From contig NZ_JAMXMX010000024.1 in the NCBI RefSeq assembly GCF_024055725.1, forward strand, positions 1 to 64,000: 64,000 nucleotides of DNA, read 5' to 3'. Origin of the DNA: Actinoallomurus spadix. GTDB lineage: Bacteria; Actinomycetota; Actinomycetes; Streptosporangiales; Streptosporangiaceae. The notes beneath the pieces were generated by a model. It was not told where the DNA came from, made no database searches, and saw nothing but the letters and a program-made list of their open reading frames with translations. The position numbers and the translations under genes were made by a program. Within the stretch, counting starts at the first letter, position 1. Every line of letters starts with the position of its first letter. Positions 43,865 to 52,448 of this stretch are shown in pieces.

Positions 43865-45202
43865 GTGACGAACGAAGGGCGGCCGTGGTCTTACATTCCA
43901 CCCGAACTCGCCGCCAAGGTCAGACCCGGGCTGGCCGACGAGATGATGGAGGAGATCCACCGCCGGATCCCCGAGTACGCCCGCCGCTGGGATGACGCCT
44001 TCGCGACGGTCATCCGCTCGGCCATCGACCGGGTGATCGACGAGGTGTTAAGACGGCTCGCCGGCGCCGAGGACGCCGCGCGTCCCTCCGGGGCCGGCGA
44101 CGCCGCGCGTCCCGCACGACCCGGAGCGTCCGGGCGACCCGGAGCGGCCGCACGACCCGGAGCGTCCGGGCGGCCCGCCGGGGCCGGTGACGCCGAGCCC
44201 ATCGCCGACTTCTTCCGCGCCATCGGCCGCAGCGTCGCCCGCGAAGGGCGGGGACTCGACGGCCTCCAGACGGCGATCCGCGTCGCCGGGCTGGCCGTCT
44301 GGCGCCGGATCTCCGCCGACGCGGAGCCGCTGCGGCTCTCCGCGCGGCTGCTGTGCGTCCTCGGCGAGACGGTCATGCTGATCCAGGACGAGGTCGCCGC
44401 CGCGGCCTCCGAAGGCTACGCCCAGGCCGAGGCCGCCGTGGCCGGAGAGCTGACCCGCCGCCGCAACCAGCTCGTCAACCTGCTCCTCGCCCGGCCCCCC
44501 GCCTCCCCGGAGGACGTCGCCGAACTCGCCCGCGTCGCCCGGTGGCCGGTACCGCGCACCGTCGCCGCCGTCGCCCTCTACGAACGCCGCCAGAACGTCG
44601 GACGGCCCGCCGTGCCGCCCGACATCCTCGCCGACCTCAGCCGCTCCAAGCCCTGCCTGATCGTGCCCGACCCGGACGGGCCGGGTCGCGCCCGCCTCCT
44701 CGACGCCGCCCTCACCGACTGGGTCGCCGTCGTCGGCCCGACCGTGGGACTGTCCGAGGTGTCCCGGTCGATGCGCTGGGCCCGGCAGGGCCTCGACCTC
44801 GTACGCCGCGGCCTCATCGACGACGCCGACGTCGTACGGTGCGCCGAGCACATGTCCACGCTCATCCTCTTCCAGGACGAGGAGCTGCTCGCCGCCCTGT
44901 CCGCCCGGCAACTCGCCCCGCTGGCGCACCTGCGGCCCGGCCAGCAGGACCGGCTGGCCGAGACACTGCTGGCGTGGCTGCAGGCCGGGCGCAACGCCAA
45001 CGAGGTCGCCGTACGGCTGCACGTCCACCCCCAGACGGTGCGGTACCGGCTGCGGCAGCTCGACGACCTGTTCGGCGACCGGCTGCAGGACCCGGACCTG
45101 CGGTTCGAGCTGGAGATCGTGCTGCGCGCCCGCGCCCTGCTGTCCGGGGACACCCGCGCCCGGCAACCCGCCGGAGGACAGCTGATCAGCCTGCGCCGCT
45201 GA
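43865..45202 (+). CDS. PucR family transcriptional regulator
   Basis: A 445-residue regulator. It has an N-terminal helical sensor region, a low-complexity insert (residues about 68-115: repeated RPGASGRPGA units) and a C-terminal PucR-type HTH, LAETLLAWLQAGRNANEVAVRLHVHPQTVRYRLRQLDDLFGDRL. GTG 43865 is supported by GGGGGAGGT 5 bases upstream. The DNA behind the insert is a 36-base-period direct repeat of CGACCCGGAGCGTCCGGGC type. It is divergent from orphan qcrB and may control it; its effector is unknown. Confidence 0.88.
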   Translation: MTNEGRPWSYIPPELAAKVRPGLADEMMEEIHRRIPEYARRWDDAFATVIRSAIDRVIDEVLRRLAGAEDAARPSGAGDAARPARPGASGRPGAAARPGASGRPAGAGDAEPIADFFRAIGRSVAREGRGLDGLQTAIRVAGLAVWRRISADAEPLRLSARLLCVLGETVMLIQDEVAAAASEGYAQAEAAVAGELTRRRNQLVNLLLARPPASPEDVAELARVARWPVPRTVAAVALYERRQNVGRPAVPPDILADLSRSKPCLIVPDPDGPGRARLLDAALTDWVAVVGPTVGLSEVSRSMRWARQGLDLVRRGLIDDADVVRCAEHMSTLILFQDEELLAALSARQLAPLAHLRPGQQDRLAETLLAWLQAGRNANEVAVRLHVHPQTVRYRLRQLDDLFGDRLQDPDLRFELEIVLRARALLSGDTRARQPAGGQLISLRR

Positions 45203-45207
45203 CCCCG

Positions 45208-45747
45208 TCACCGCGCGCGGGGCAGCGTGCGGTAGGCGAGGACGGCGGAGAACACGGCCAGCGGGACCTCCAGGACCACCGCCATCGCCACCGCCGTCAC
45301 CTGGTCCGCGCCGGGCGCGGCGGTGGACACGTCGAACCACGCGTCCGCGAGCAGCAGCGTCGCGGTGACCATCGCGGTCAGGCACGCCCGCGGGTCACGC
45401 CGGATCAGCAGCGCGCCCGTCGCGACGAAGGACAGCGCCTCCAGGGTGTCGAGGCCGACCCAGGCGACCCGCCAGTGGGCGGCGGTCGTCGTCGCCGGCA
45501 GGCTGGTGGCCAGCACGAACAGCCAGGGCAGGAGCGCCACCCCGGCGCCGATCAGCCCCAGGCCCAGCCACGCCGGCCGCCGCGAGCGGATGCGCGGCGC
45601 GACACGAGAGGCCGGCGGGCGGGAGCCGGTACGGGTTTCGTACGGCGCGACGCGGGAGACCGGCGGGCGGTGGCCGGTGCGGGTCCGGGGCGGCGGGGCG
45701 GCGGTGATGAGCGACATGATCATAAGCATCGCGATCGGCGGCGTCAC
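45208..45747 (-). CDS. Four-helix membrane protein, unknown function
   Basis: A roughly 170-residue protein. A Pro/Arg-rich N-terminal 55 residues contains a repeated TRTGHRPPVSRVAPYE/TRTGSRPPASRVAPR unit, followed by four hydrophobic segments (LGLGLIGAGVALLPWLFVLA, VGLDTLEALSFVATGALLI, ACLTAMVTATLLLADAWF, AVAMAVVLEVPLAVFSAVLAY). The start is uncertain: ATGs at 45747, 45729, 45723 and 45717 are in frame and none has a strong ribosome binding site. No homologue recognised. It is convergent with the PucR gene. Confidence 0.55.
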   Translation of the reverse strand: MTPPIAMLMIMSLITAAPPPRTRTGHRPPVSRVAPYETRTGSRPPASRVAPRIRSRRPAWLGLGLIGAGVALLPWLFVLATSLPATTTAAHWRVAWVGLDTLEALSFVATGALLIRRDPRACLTAMVTATLLLADAWFDVSTAAPGADQVTAVAMAVVLEVPLAVFSAVLAYRTLPRAR

Positions 45748-45850
45748 CGTCAGTCACGCCGCTTTCCGACCTCGGGGTGGTACTGCCTTCACCCCCGGCC
45801 AGGCACCTGCTCCATGGCACGACGTGATCTCCCCGAATTAGAGTCGCCCC

Positions 45851-47164
45851 ATGACTCCTGCGGTCGCCTCGAACCGCGCCTCCCCCTCCTGGACCGACCA
45901 CCTTCCGTGGTCGCGCGGCGCGTGGCGGAACACGACGTTCGTCACGGCCGGGGTGCCCGTCCACGCCGTGGCGGTGTCGCTGGTCGCCCTGCCCTGGGTC
46001 GGCGCGCCCACCACCCTGCCGGAGATCCTGCTCGCCACCGTCGTCTCGCTCACGCTGTTCGCCGCGCTGTGGCCGCTGAACGCCGTGCAGCGGAGCCGCC
46101 TGTGGGGGCTGCTCGGCGTCGACGTGCCCGCCCCGCCCCGCGGCCGCCTCGGCCTCCGTACCGTGTTCGACCTCCGTACCGCACGCGACCTCCGTACCGT
46201 GCTCGATCTCCGCGCCGTGCTCCGCTCCGGGGCGATGTGGCGGGCGCTGGCCTACCACCTGCTGGCGGGTCCCCTCCTGGGCCTCGGCGGGCTGCTGGTC
46301 GTCGTGATGTGGGCGGCCGGTCTCGGCATGGCGGGGGTGTACGCGTACGCGTGGGCGCTGCCGCCGTACAGCCCGCTCTACGTCCCGGACCACCAGAAGC
46401 TGATCAACGTCTTGACCGCGTCCGGCGTCCTGCTCCTGATCGTCACGCCGACCGTCGCGGCGCTGGTGGCGCGGCTGGACACCCGCGCCGCCCTGGCCCT
46501 CCTCGGGCCGAGCCGTACCGAGGAGCTCGAACGCCGCGTCGAGGACCTCGCCGAGAAGCGGGCCGGCGTCGTCGACGCGGCCGACGCCGAACGCCGCCGC
46601 ATCGAACGCGACCTGCACGACGGCGTGCAGCAGCGGCTCGTCTCCCTCGCCATGAACCTCGGCCTCGCCCGCGAGACGCTCACGGACGTCCCGGACCACG
46701 CCATGCGGGTGATCGCCGAGGCGCACACCGAGGCCAAGGAGGCCCTCACCGACCTGCGGAACGTCGTACGGGGCCTGCACCCGGCCGTCCTCGACGACCG
46801 GGGCCTGGACGCCGCCCTGTCCGGCATCGCCGCCCGCGCGCCCCTGCCCGTCACGCTCCGCGTCGACGTGCCCGAACGCCCCGCGCCGACCGTCGAGGCC
46901 GTCGCGTACTTCGTCGCCTCCGAGGCCCTCACCAACGTCGCCAAGCACGCCCGCGCCGCGCACGTGGAGATGACGCTCACCCGTGAGGAGGACCTGCTGC
47001 GGATGACCATCACCGACGACGGGGTCGGCGGCGCCGACCCCTCCAACGGCACCGGCCTGACGGGACTGCGGCAGCGCGTGGCGTCGGTCGACGGTACGTT
47101 CCGGATCACCAGTCCGGCCGGGGGGCCGACCGTCATCACCGTGGAGTTGCCGTGCGCATTGTGA
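45851..47164 (+). CDS. Sensor histidine kinase, NarL-type system (second)
   Basis: A 437-residue kinase with several membrane segments (about 32-75, 130-170, 187-207), a coiled coil (SRTEELERRVEDLAEKR) and a HisKA_3 motif with His256 in RRIERDLHDGVQQRL. The HATPase domain has ASEALTNVAKHA, DDGVGGA and GTGLTGLRQRV. Residues 101-125 are an in-frame repeat (LRTVFDLRTARDLRTVLDLRAVL), from tandem copies of a DNA unit around 46155-46222. Its 3' end overlaps the response regulator by 13 bases. Confidence 0.9.
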   Translation: MTPAVASNRASPSWTDHLPWSRGAWRNTTFVTAGVPVHAVAVSLVALPWVGAPTTLPEILLATVVSLTLFAALWPLNAVQRSRLWGLLGVDVPAPPRGRLGLRTVFDLRTARDLRTVLDLRAVLRSGAMWRALAYHLLAGPLLGLGGLLVVVMWAAGLGMAGVYAYAWALPPYSPLYVPDHQKLINVLTASGVLLLIVTPTVAALVARLDTRAALALLGPSRTEELERRVEDLAEKRAGVVDAADAERRRIERDLHDGVQQRLVSLAMNLGLARETLTDVPDHAMRVIAEAHTEAKEALTDLRNVVRGLHPAVLDDRGLDAALSGIAARAPLPVTLRVDVPERPAPTVEAVAYFVASEALTNVAKHARAAHVEMTLTREEDLLRMTITDDGVGGADPSNGTGLTGLRQRVASVDGTFRITSPAGGPTVITVELPCAL

Positions 47165-47802
47165 TCGCCGAGGATTCCGTCCTGCTGCGAGCCGGATTGA
47201 TCAAGCTGCTCGAGACGTCGGGATTCGAGGTCGCGGCCGCCGCCGACGACGCCGAGGGCCTGCTCGCCGCGGTCGGGGAGCACCGGCCCGACCTGGTGAT
47301 CGCGGACGTGCGGATGCCCCCCGGCTACTCCGACGAGGGCGTACGGGCGGCGCTCGTCATCCGCCGCCAGTGGCCGGACGTCGCCGTGCTGCTCCTTTCG
47401 CAGTACGTCGAGGAGCGGTACGCCGCGGACCTCCTCGCCACCAACACCAGCGGCATCGGCTACCTGCTGAAGGACCGGGTCGCCGACGTCTCGTCCTTCC
47501 TCGACGCGCTGCGCCGGGTCGCGTCCGGCGGCACCGCCCTGGACCCCGAGGTCGTCGCCCAGCTGCTCGTCCGGCGGCAGAGCGACCCGCTGCAGGCCCT
47601 CACCCCGCGCGAGCGGGACGTGCTCGCGCTGATGGCCGAGGGCCGCTCGAACAGCGGCATCGCCCAGGCCCTCGTCGTCAGCGAGAGCGCCGTCGCCAAG
47701 CACATCAACAACATCTTCGCGAAGCTCGGCCTCGTCGAGGGCGCCGCCGCCGACCACCGCCGCGTCCTCGCGGTACTCCGCTTCCTGGAGGGCGGATCAT
47801 GA
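47152..47802 (+). CDS. Response regulator, NarL/FixJ family (second)
   Basis: A 216-residue regulator with receiver Asp52 (VIADVRMP), Ser in LLLSQY, Lys in YLLKDRVADVSSF, and a LuxR-type HTH (LTPRERDVLALMAEGRSNSGIAQALVVSESAVAKHINNIFAKL). GTG 47152 lies inside the kinase gene; the following DUF4097 gene starts in an ATGA overlap at 47799. The receiver's MPPGYSDEG loop is typical of the LnrK/DesR-like actinobacterial regulators. Probably regulates its own operon. Confidence 0.9.
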   Translation: MRIVIAEDSVLLRAGLIKLLETSGFEVAAAADDAEGLLAAVGEHRPDLVIADVRMPPGYSDEGVRAALVIRRQWPDVAVLLLSQYVEERYAADLLATNTSGIGYLLKDRVADVSSFLDALRRVASGGTALDPEVVAQLLVRRQSDPLQALTPRERDVLALMAEGRSNSGIAQALVVSESAVAKHINNIFAKLGLVEGAAADHRRVLAVLRFLEGGS

Positions 47803-48635
47803 TCACCGACGTGCCGCGCACCCGTGAACCCGAGGCCGCCACGCCCCCGCCGCGCCCGCGCCGCCGGGGACTGTGGACCCTCGTCGCGGCGCTGACCGCG
47901 TTCGTCATCGTCGCGCCCAACGCCGTGCAGATGTGGGGCCGGCTGATCCGCCAGACACAGCGGAGCCGCCTCGCCGTCGGCACGCGCCCGATCACGGCGC
48001 TGGAGGTCGACATCGGCGCCGGTGACCTCACGGTCGTCGGCGACGGTACCGGCGGGGTGACCGTGGACCAGACGCTCAAGTGGGCGATGCGCAAGCCCCA
48101 CGTCCAGGCGACCTGGGAGGGCACGACGCTCCGGCTCAGCGGCCGGTGCGGGACGCGGGCACCGCTGTCCGCCCTCTCGTGCAGTGTCGGCCTGCGCGTC
48201 CGCGTCCCGGCCGGCGTGGAGGTGCGGGCGACCTCATCGTCCGGCACGGTCGACGCCGAAGGGCTCACCGGCCCGGCGCGGCTGTCGACCTCCTCCGGTG
48301 TCGTCTCGATGCGCGACCTCGCCGGGCCGGTCCGGGCGCGCGCCACCTCCGGCGTGATCAGGGGGACCGGCCTGCGGTCCGGCCGCGTGGACGCCGCGCT
48401 GTCCTCCGGCTCCGTCGACCTGACCTTCGCGCAGGCCCCCCAGGAGGTCACGGCGAAGGCCAGCTCCGGAGCGCTCGCCGTCTTCCTGCCTCCGGGACAG
48501 CGCTACCAGGTGACCACGAAGGCGTCCTTCGGCGCCCCGTCCGTCGAAGGCGGCCTGGCCGACGACACCGCCACCCGCCGCATCGACGCGCGAACCTCCT
48601 CCGGCTCGATCGAGATCCGCTACGCCCGCCCCTGA
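47799..48635 (+). CDS. DUF4097 family (putative adhesin-like) membrane protein
   Basis: A 278-residue protein: a cytoplasmic Pro/Arg-rich start, one membrane segment (LWTLVAALTAFVIVAPNAVQMWG), and an extracytoplasmic beta-repeat domain with repeating SSGTVDAEGL, SSGVVSMRDL, SGVIRGTGL, SSGSVDLTF and SSGSIEIRY strands, the hallmark of DUF4097. These proteins commonly sit with NarL-type two-component systems in actinomycetes and Firmicutes and may sense cell-envelope stress. The ATG overlaps the response regulator stop. Confidence 0.85.
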   Translation: MITDVPRTREPEAATPPPRPRRRGLWTLVAALTAFVIVAPNAVQMWGRLIRQTQRSRLAVGTRPITALEVDIGAGDLTVVGDGTGGVTVDQTLKWAMRKPHVQATWEGTTLRLSGRCGTRAPLSALSCSVGLRVRVPAGVEVRATSSSGTVDAEGLTGPARLSTSSGVVSMRDLAGPVRARATSGVIRGTGLRSGRVDAALSSGSVDLTFAQAPQEVTAKASSGALAVFLPPGQRYQVTTKASFGAPSVEGGLADDTATRRIDARTSSGSIEIRYARP

Positions 48636-48675
48636 CCCCGGCACCCGGCTCCGCCGTCACGGAGCGCGGCGAAGA

Positions 48676-48689
48676 CGTCACACGTGACG
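48676..48689. promoter_or_regulatory. Short palindrome upstream of the 48714 gene
   Basis: CGTCAC-AC-GTGACG, perfect 6-base arms, 24 bases upstream of ATG 48714. Followed by TAACGT at 48702-48707, 6 bases from the ATG, a leaderless -10-like position. Candidate operator. Confidence 0.4.
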
Positions 48690-48713
48690 GCCCGGTGGGG
48701 TTAACGTCGTCGC

Positions 48714-49229
48714 ATGACCGACAGGACCGACGGCGACGCGCCGGACCGCGCGTACCTCGACGAGTTTGGTGACCTCGACCTGGCGATCGAGCTGGTCCGG
48801 GGGCTGAACGACGAGCTGGGCGCACCGGACGACCGGTTAGCCCGGCGTCTCGCGGACCGGTTCGCCGACGAGCAGGCCATCGACGACGTCCGTACCGGCT
48901 GCATGACCCTCCTGATGTTCCTCGGCGCGACGTTCCCCGAGCCGCCGCTCGACTTCATCCCGGCCGCCGTCCGCAAGATCCGCAGACTCGGCGTGGTGCC
49001 CGAAGGGGTCCTCCCGATGATCGCGGGCGGGATGACCGCGGCGTTCCTCCGCATCTCCCCGAACGGATGGCGGGACGCCTTCGGCCCGGTCTCCCACGCC
49101 GAGTCCCTCGCCTGGGTCTACGCGGCCTGGGCACTGGTCAACTACGTCGACTTCTGCCTGGAGGAGAAGGGCGCGGCGCTCCGCCACCTCGACGATCTCG
49201 TGAACGAGGTGCTGGACGCGGACGGCTGA
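48714..49229 (+). CDS. Hypothetical protein
   Basis: A 171-residue acidic helical protein with no motif I can name (LDEFGDLDLAIELVRGLNDELG, GCMTLLMFLGATFPEPPLDFIPAAVRKI, GRRLADRFADEQ-like helices, WVYAAWALVNYVDFCLEEKGAALRHLDDL). No signal peptide or membrane segment. The lack of a Shine-Dalgarno and a TAACGT hexamer 6 bases upstream suggest a leaderless transcript. It lies between two two-component operons and belongs clearly to neither. Confidence 0.55.
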   Translation: MTDRTDGDAPDRAYLDEFGDLDLAIELVRGLNDELGAPDDRLARRLADRFADEQAIDDVRTGCMTLLMFLGATFPEPPLDFIPAAVRKIRRLGVVPEGVLPMIAGGMTAAFLRISPNGWRDAFGPVSHAESLAWVYAAWALVNYVDFCLEEKGAALRHLDDLVNEVLDADG

Positions 49230-49296
49230 AACGGCGATTCCCCGGAATTTCGGGCGGACTCCGGCATCATGGGGCACGCCCAGCGGGGAGAGGACC

Positions 49297-50001
49297 GTGT
49301 GCGCGTACATTCTGGTGGCCGAGGACGACCCGAAGCAGGCCGAGCTGGTGCGGAGGTACCTCCGCCGTGAGGAGCACTCCGTGCGGGTGGTGGCCGACGG
49401 CCGGTCCGCCGTCGACGAGGTCCGCCGGGACCGGCCCGACCTGCTCGTGCTCGACGTGATGATGCCCGAGCTCGACGGCCTGGACGTCTGCCGGGTCCTC
49501 CGGCGCGAGTACGACCTGCCCGTGCTGATGGTCACGGCCAGGGCGGGCGCCGACGACAAGCTGCTCGGGTTCGACCTCGGCGCCGACGACTACCTGACCA
49601 AGCCGTACGACCCGCGCGAGCTGATGGCGCGCGTACGGTCGCTGCTGCGCCGGTCGCAGCGCGCGCCGGGCCCGGCCGCCGCGCCGCCCCTGCGGGTGGG
49701 GAACCTCACCGTGGACGCCCTGCGGCACGAGGTGCGGGTGGGCGGCCGGGCCGTCGCCTGCACGCCCGCCGAGTTCCGCATCCTGAGCACGCTGATGGCC
49801 GCGCCCGGGCAGGTCTTCAGCCGCCGCCGGCTGCTGGAGAACGCCTACGGGCTCGACGGGTACATCACCGAGCGGACCATCGACGTGCACGTGATGAACC
49901 TGCGCAAGAAGGTCGAGCAGGACCCGCGCAGGCCCGCCTACCTGCGGACCGTCTACGGCGTCGGATACAAGATCGTCGATGGCCGGCACACCGGCGACTG
50001 A
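49297..50001 (+). CDS. Response regulator, OmpR/PhoB family
   Basis: A 234-residue regulator: receiver with VAEDDP, phospho-acceptor Asp53 (LVLDVMMPELDG), Thr in LMVTAR and Lys in YLTKPYDPREL, then a winged-helix output domain (ACTPAEFRILSTLMAAPGQVFSRRRLLENAYG, TIDVHVMNLRKKVEQDPRRPAYLRTVYGVGYKI). The start GTG 49297 has GGGGAGAGG 3 bases upstream. The sensor kinase gene overlaps it by 23 bases. The three phased direct repeats at 51747-51801 are a plausible binding array for it, since OmpR-type regulators bind direct repeats. Confidence 0.93.
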   Translation: MCAYILVAEDDPKQAELVRRYLRREEHSVRVVADGRSAVDEVRRDRPDLLVLDVMMPELDGLDVCRVLRREYDLPVLMVTARAGADDKLLGFDLGADDYLTKPYDPRELMARVRSLLRRSQRAPGPAAAPPLRVGNLTVDALRHEVRVGGRAVACTPAEFRILSTLMAAPGQVFSRRRLLENAYGLDGYITERTIDVHVMNLRKKVEQDPRRPAYLRTVYGVGYKIVDGRHTGD

Positions 50002-51772
50002 GCCTCGGTGGCGGGGCGGCCTGCGGGTCCGGCTGCTCGCCGGGACGGTGCTGGTCGCGATCTGCTCGATCGGGGCGACCGCGTGGCTGTCCGTGCAGAG
50101 CGCCACCGGAACGATCAAGGCAGAGCAGGGGCAGAACCGCGCCGCCGTGGCCCGGATATACGACGGCGTGCTCGCCTACGCGGCGACCCATCCGAGCTGG
50201 GCCGACGTCGCCCCCGTACTCGCCGACCTGAGCAGGCGCACCGGGATGCGGATCGGCCTGACCGCCGGGAACCGGGTGCCGATCGCCGGCGCGTTCGGGC
50301 CCGACGACCCGCCGCTGCCGGCCACGCCGACGGCCGTGGCCGACCCCCTCGCCGTGGACGTGACCCTGTCGCCGGCCGTCCCCGACGACCGGATCGACCC
50401 CCGGGCCGTCGGGCCGTTCCGGCTGCGCGCCGGCGAACACGACGCCCTCCGCCGTACGGCGGACGCGGAGGTGGCGTGCATGCGCGCCGCCGGGCAGCAG
50501 GCCGCCGTCGCCGAGACGCCCGGCGGCCGGCCGTACGTCCGGTCGAACGCCGCTCCCGCACCGCACTGCGACCGCATGCCGCGCGGCGACGCCGTGGTCA
50601 CCCCGACCAGGACGGAGGCGACCGCGCTGGGCATCCTCAACGACTACCTCGCCGACTGTCTCAAGGGCCACTCCGTACGGCCCTACCAGGCCGTACTCAC
50701 CGCCACCGGCCGCCTGACGTTCATCGTCGCCACCGAGTCCCGGCAGACGTTCTTCGAATGCCTGGGGTCGAGCAGGCGCGCCGTACTGGAACCGTACGTC
50801 GCCCCCGCCGCCCTGCTGTTCATCAGCGCTCCGGCGGGAGACGCGCGCTCCCCGGCCGGGCTGCCCGCCGCCGGCACCACCCGGATCGTCGGCGCCGCCC
50901 TGGCCGTGCTCGTTCTCACCGTCGGCGTGAGCGTCCTGCTCGCCGGCCGGGTGCTGCTGCCGCTGCGGGCGCTGACCGCCGCCACCCAGCGGATGCGCGG
51001 CGGCGACCGTACCGCCCGGGCCGAGGTACGGGCCAAATGGGAGATCGCCGAGCTCGCCGCGGCGTTCAACGAGATGTCCGAGCACCTGGCCCGCACCGAG
51101 CAGCAGCGTAAGGACCTGGTCAGCGACGTCTCGCACGAACTCCGCACGCCGCTGGGCAACATCCGGGGCTGGCTGATCGCCGCGCAGGACGGCGTGGCCG
51201 ACCTCGACCCCGAGCTGCTGGCGTCCCTGCTGGAGGAGACCCTCGTACTCCAGCACCTCGTCGACGACCTGCAGGAACTCGCCTCCGCAGACGCCGGGCG
51301 GCTGAGCCTGCATCCCGAACCCATGGACGCCGGAGAACTCCTCGCACAGGTCGCCGCCGCCCACCCCGCCCGGCTCACCGTCGAGACCTCCGGGGACCTG
51401 CAGCTCGACGCCGACCCCGTCCGGCTGCGGCAGGCCGTCGGCAACCTGGTCGTCAACGCGGTGCGGCACACCCCACCGGACGGCCGGATCACCCTGCACG
51501 GCCACCGCGACGGCGACGCCATCGTCCTGGCGGTCCGCGACACCGGCAGCGGCATCGCACCGGAGGACCTGCCGTACGTCTTCGAACGGTTCTGGCGGGC
51601 GGACAAGTCGCGCAGCCGCGTCACCGGCGGCCGCGGCCTCGGACTCGCCATCGTCCGCCAGCTCGTGGAGGCGCACGGCGGCACCGTCACCGTGGACAGC
51701 GAACTCGGTGCCGGCACGACGTTCACCGTCCGCCTGCCCGCCACCCGTGAAGGAACCGCCCGCCGTCCGTGA
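49979..51772 (+). CDS. Sensor histidine kinase, OmpR-type system
   Basis: A 597-residue kinase. An N-terminal membrane segment (LLAGTVLVAICSIGATAWLSV), a 270-residue extracytoplasmic sensor, a second membrane segment (TRIVGAALAVLVLTVGVSVLLAG), a HAMP domain, HisKA with His386 (VSDVSHELRTPLGN) and HATPase with VGNLVVNAVRHTP, DTGSGIAPED, FERFWRAD and GRGLGLAIVRQLVEAHGG. The sensor region has paired Cys. The gene ends in the first of three GTGAAGGAACC repeats. It very probably controls the downstream export operon. Confidence 0.93.
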   Translation: MAGTPATEPRWRGGLRVRLLAGTVLVAICSIGATAWLSVQSATGTIKAEQGQNRAAVARIYDGVLAYAATHPSWADVAPVLADLSRRTGMRIGLTAGNRVPIAGAFGPDDPPLPATPTAVADPLAVDVTLSPAVPDDRIDPRAVGPFRLRAGEHDALRRTADAEVACMRAAGQQAAVAETPGGRPYVRSNAAPAPHCDRMPRGDAVVTPTRTEATALGILNDYLADCLKGHSVRPYQAVLTATGRLTFIVATESRQTFFECLGSSRRAVLEPYVAPAALLFISAPAGDARSPAGLPAAGTTRIVGAALAVLVLTVGVSVLLAGRVLLPLRALTAATQRMRGGDRTARAEVRAKWEIAELAAAFNEMSEHLARTEQQRKDLVSDVSHELRTPLGNIRGWLIAAQDGVADLDPELLASLLEETLVLQHLVDDLQELASADAGRLSLHPEPMDAGELLAQVAAAHPARLTVETSGDLQLDADPVRLRQAVGNLVVNAVRHTPPDGRITLHGHRDGDAIVLAVRDTGSGIAPEDLPYVFERFWRADKSRSRVTGGRGLGLAIVRQLVEAHGGTVTVDSELGAGTTFTVRLPATREGTARRP

Positions 51773-51828
51773 AGGAACCGCCGGCGACACGTGAAGGAAC
51801 CTGAACGACGTCCTGACAGGTTCTTCAC
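51747..51828. promoter_or_regulatory. Phased direct repeats upstream of the export operon
   Basis: GTGAAGGAACC occurs at 51747, 51769 and 51791, exactly 22 bases apart (two helical turns), and an inverted near-copy GGTTCTTCAC at 51819-51828. The last direct copy and the inverted copy can also pair as a 12-bp stem. The array ends 23 bases before the lipoprotein start. Probable binding array for the OmpR-type regulator. Confidence 0.65.
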
Positions 51829-51851
51829 ATTCGCCGATCATCCTTTCGGGC

Positions 51852-52448
51852 ATGACCCTGACACGACGTCTCAGCGTCCTCGCGGCCGTGACCGCGCTCT
51901 CGGCGTCGGCCGCGTGCGGCTCGTCGCAGCCGAAGCCGAAGGTGGCGACCCTGCAGACCCCGGGCGCCGGGGGCACCACGAGCGCCCGCGCCTCGGGCGC
52001 GTCGCACCCCGAGGCCCGGCCACGCGAACGCCTCGACATGACCCCGGAGGAACAGGACGCCCTCTGGGCCACCTACAACCGCTGCCTGGACCAGAACGGC
52101 CTCAGCAAGTTCAAGCCGAAGGGCGGAGCCGGTTCAGGACCGAAGGCCGTACGGGTCGATCCGAAGGTCGAGGCCAAGGCGGAGGCCGCGTGCAAGAACA
52201 AGGAACCGCTGCCGCCGTGGCAGTACGACACCGCCAACCCCGAGTCGCTCGACTTCATCCACAAGCTGGTGCGGTGCCTGCGGAACAAGGGCGTACGGTA
52301 CGTCGAGGAGACCCCCGCCGGCCCCGGCGAGGACCGCAACGCCATCTCCTTCGGCGGGAAGAACAACGACCGCGCCTCCATCAGCAAGGGCCTGAACCTG
52401 ACGCCCGTCTGCGAGAAGGAACTCTCCGTCGGCGGCGGGCATAAGTGA
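51852..52448 (+). CDS. Hypothetical lipoprotein of the MacAB-like operon
   Basis: A 198-residue lipoprotein: signal peptide MTLTRRLSVLAAVTALSASAAC with lipobox Cys22, then a Ser/Gly/Ala linker and a domain with EQDALWATYNRCLDQNGL, AEAACKNKEPLPPW, LVRCLRNKGVRYVEE and PVCEKEL. The four Cys probably form two disulfides. It resembles extracytoplasmic lipoproteins encoded with MacB-like exporters in actinomycetes. The adaptor gene starts in a GTGA overlap. Its start is supported by the signal peptide only; no strong ribosome binding site. Confidence 0.75.
   Translation: MTLTRRLSVLAAVTALSASAACGSSQPKPKVATLQTPGAGGTTSARASGASHPEARPRERLDMTPEEQDALWATYNRCLDQNGLSKFKPKGGAGSGPKAVRVDPKVEAKAEAACKNKEPLPPWQYDTANPESLDFIHKLVRCLRNKGVRYVEETPAGPGEDRNAISFGGKNNDRASISKGLNLTPVCEKELSVGGGHK

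Noticed and set aside
44353-46986. 877-codon plus-strand ORF
   Set aside because: Out-of-frame shadow of PucR and the sensor kinase; Arg/Pro-rich with no motif.
49865-52072. 735-codon minus-strand ORF
   Set aside because: Antisense shadow of the OmpR-type kinase; no recognisable domain.
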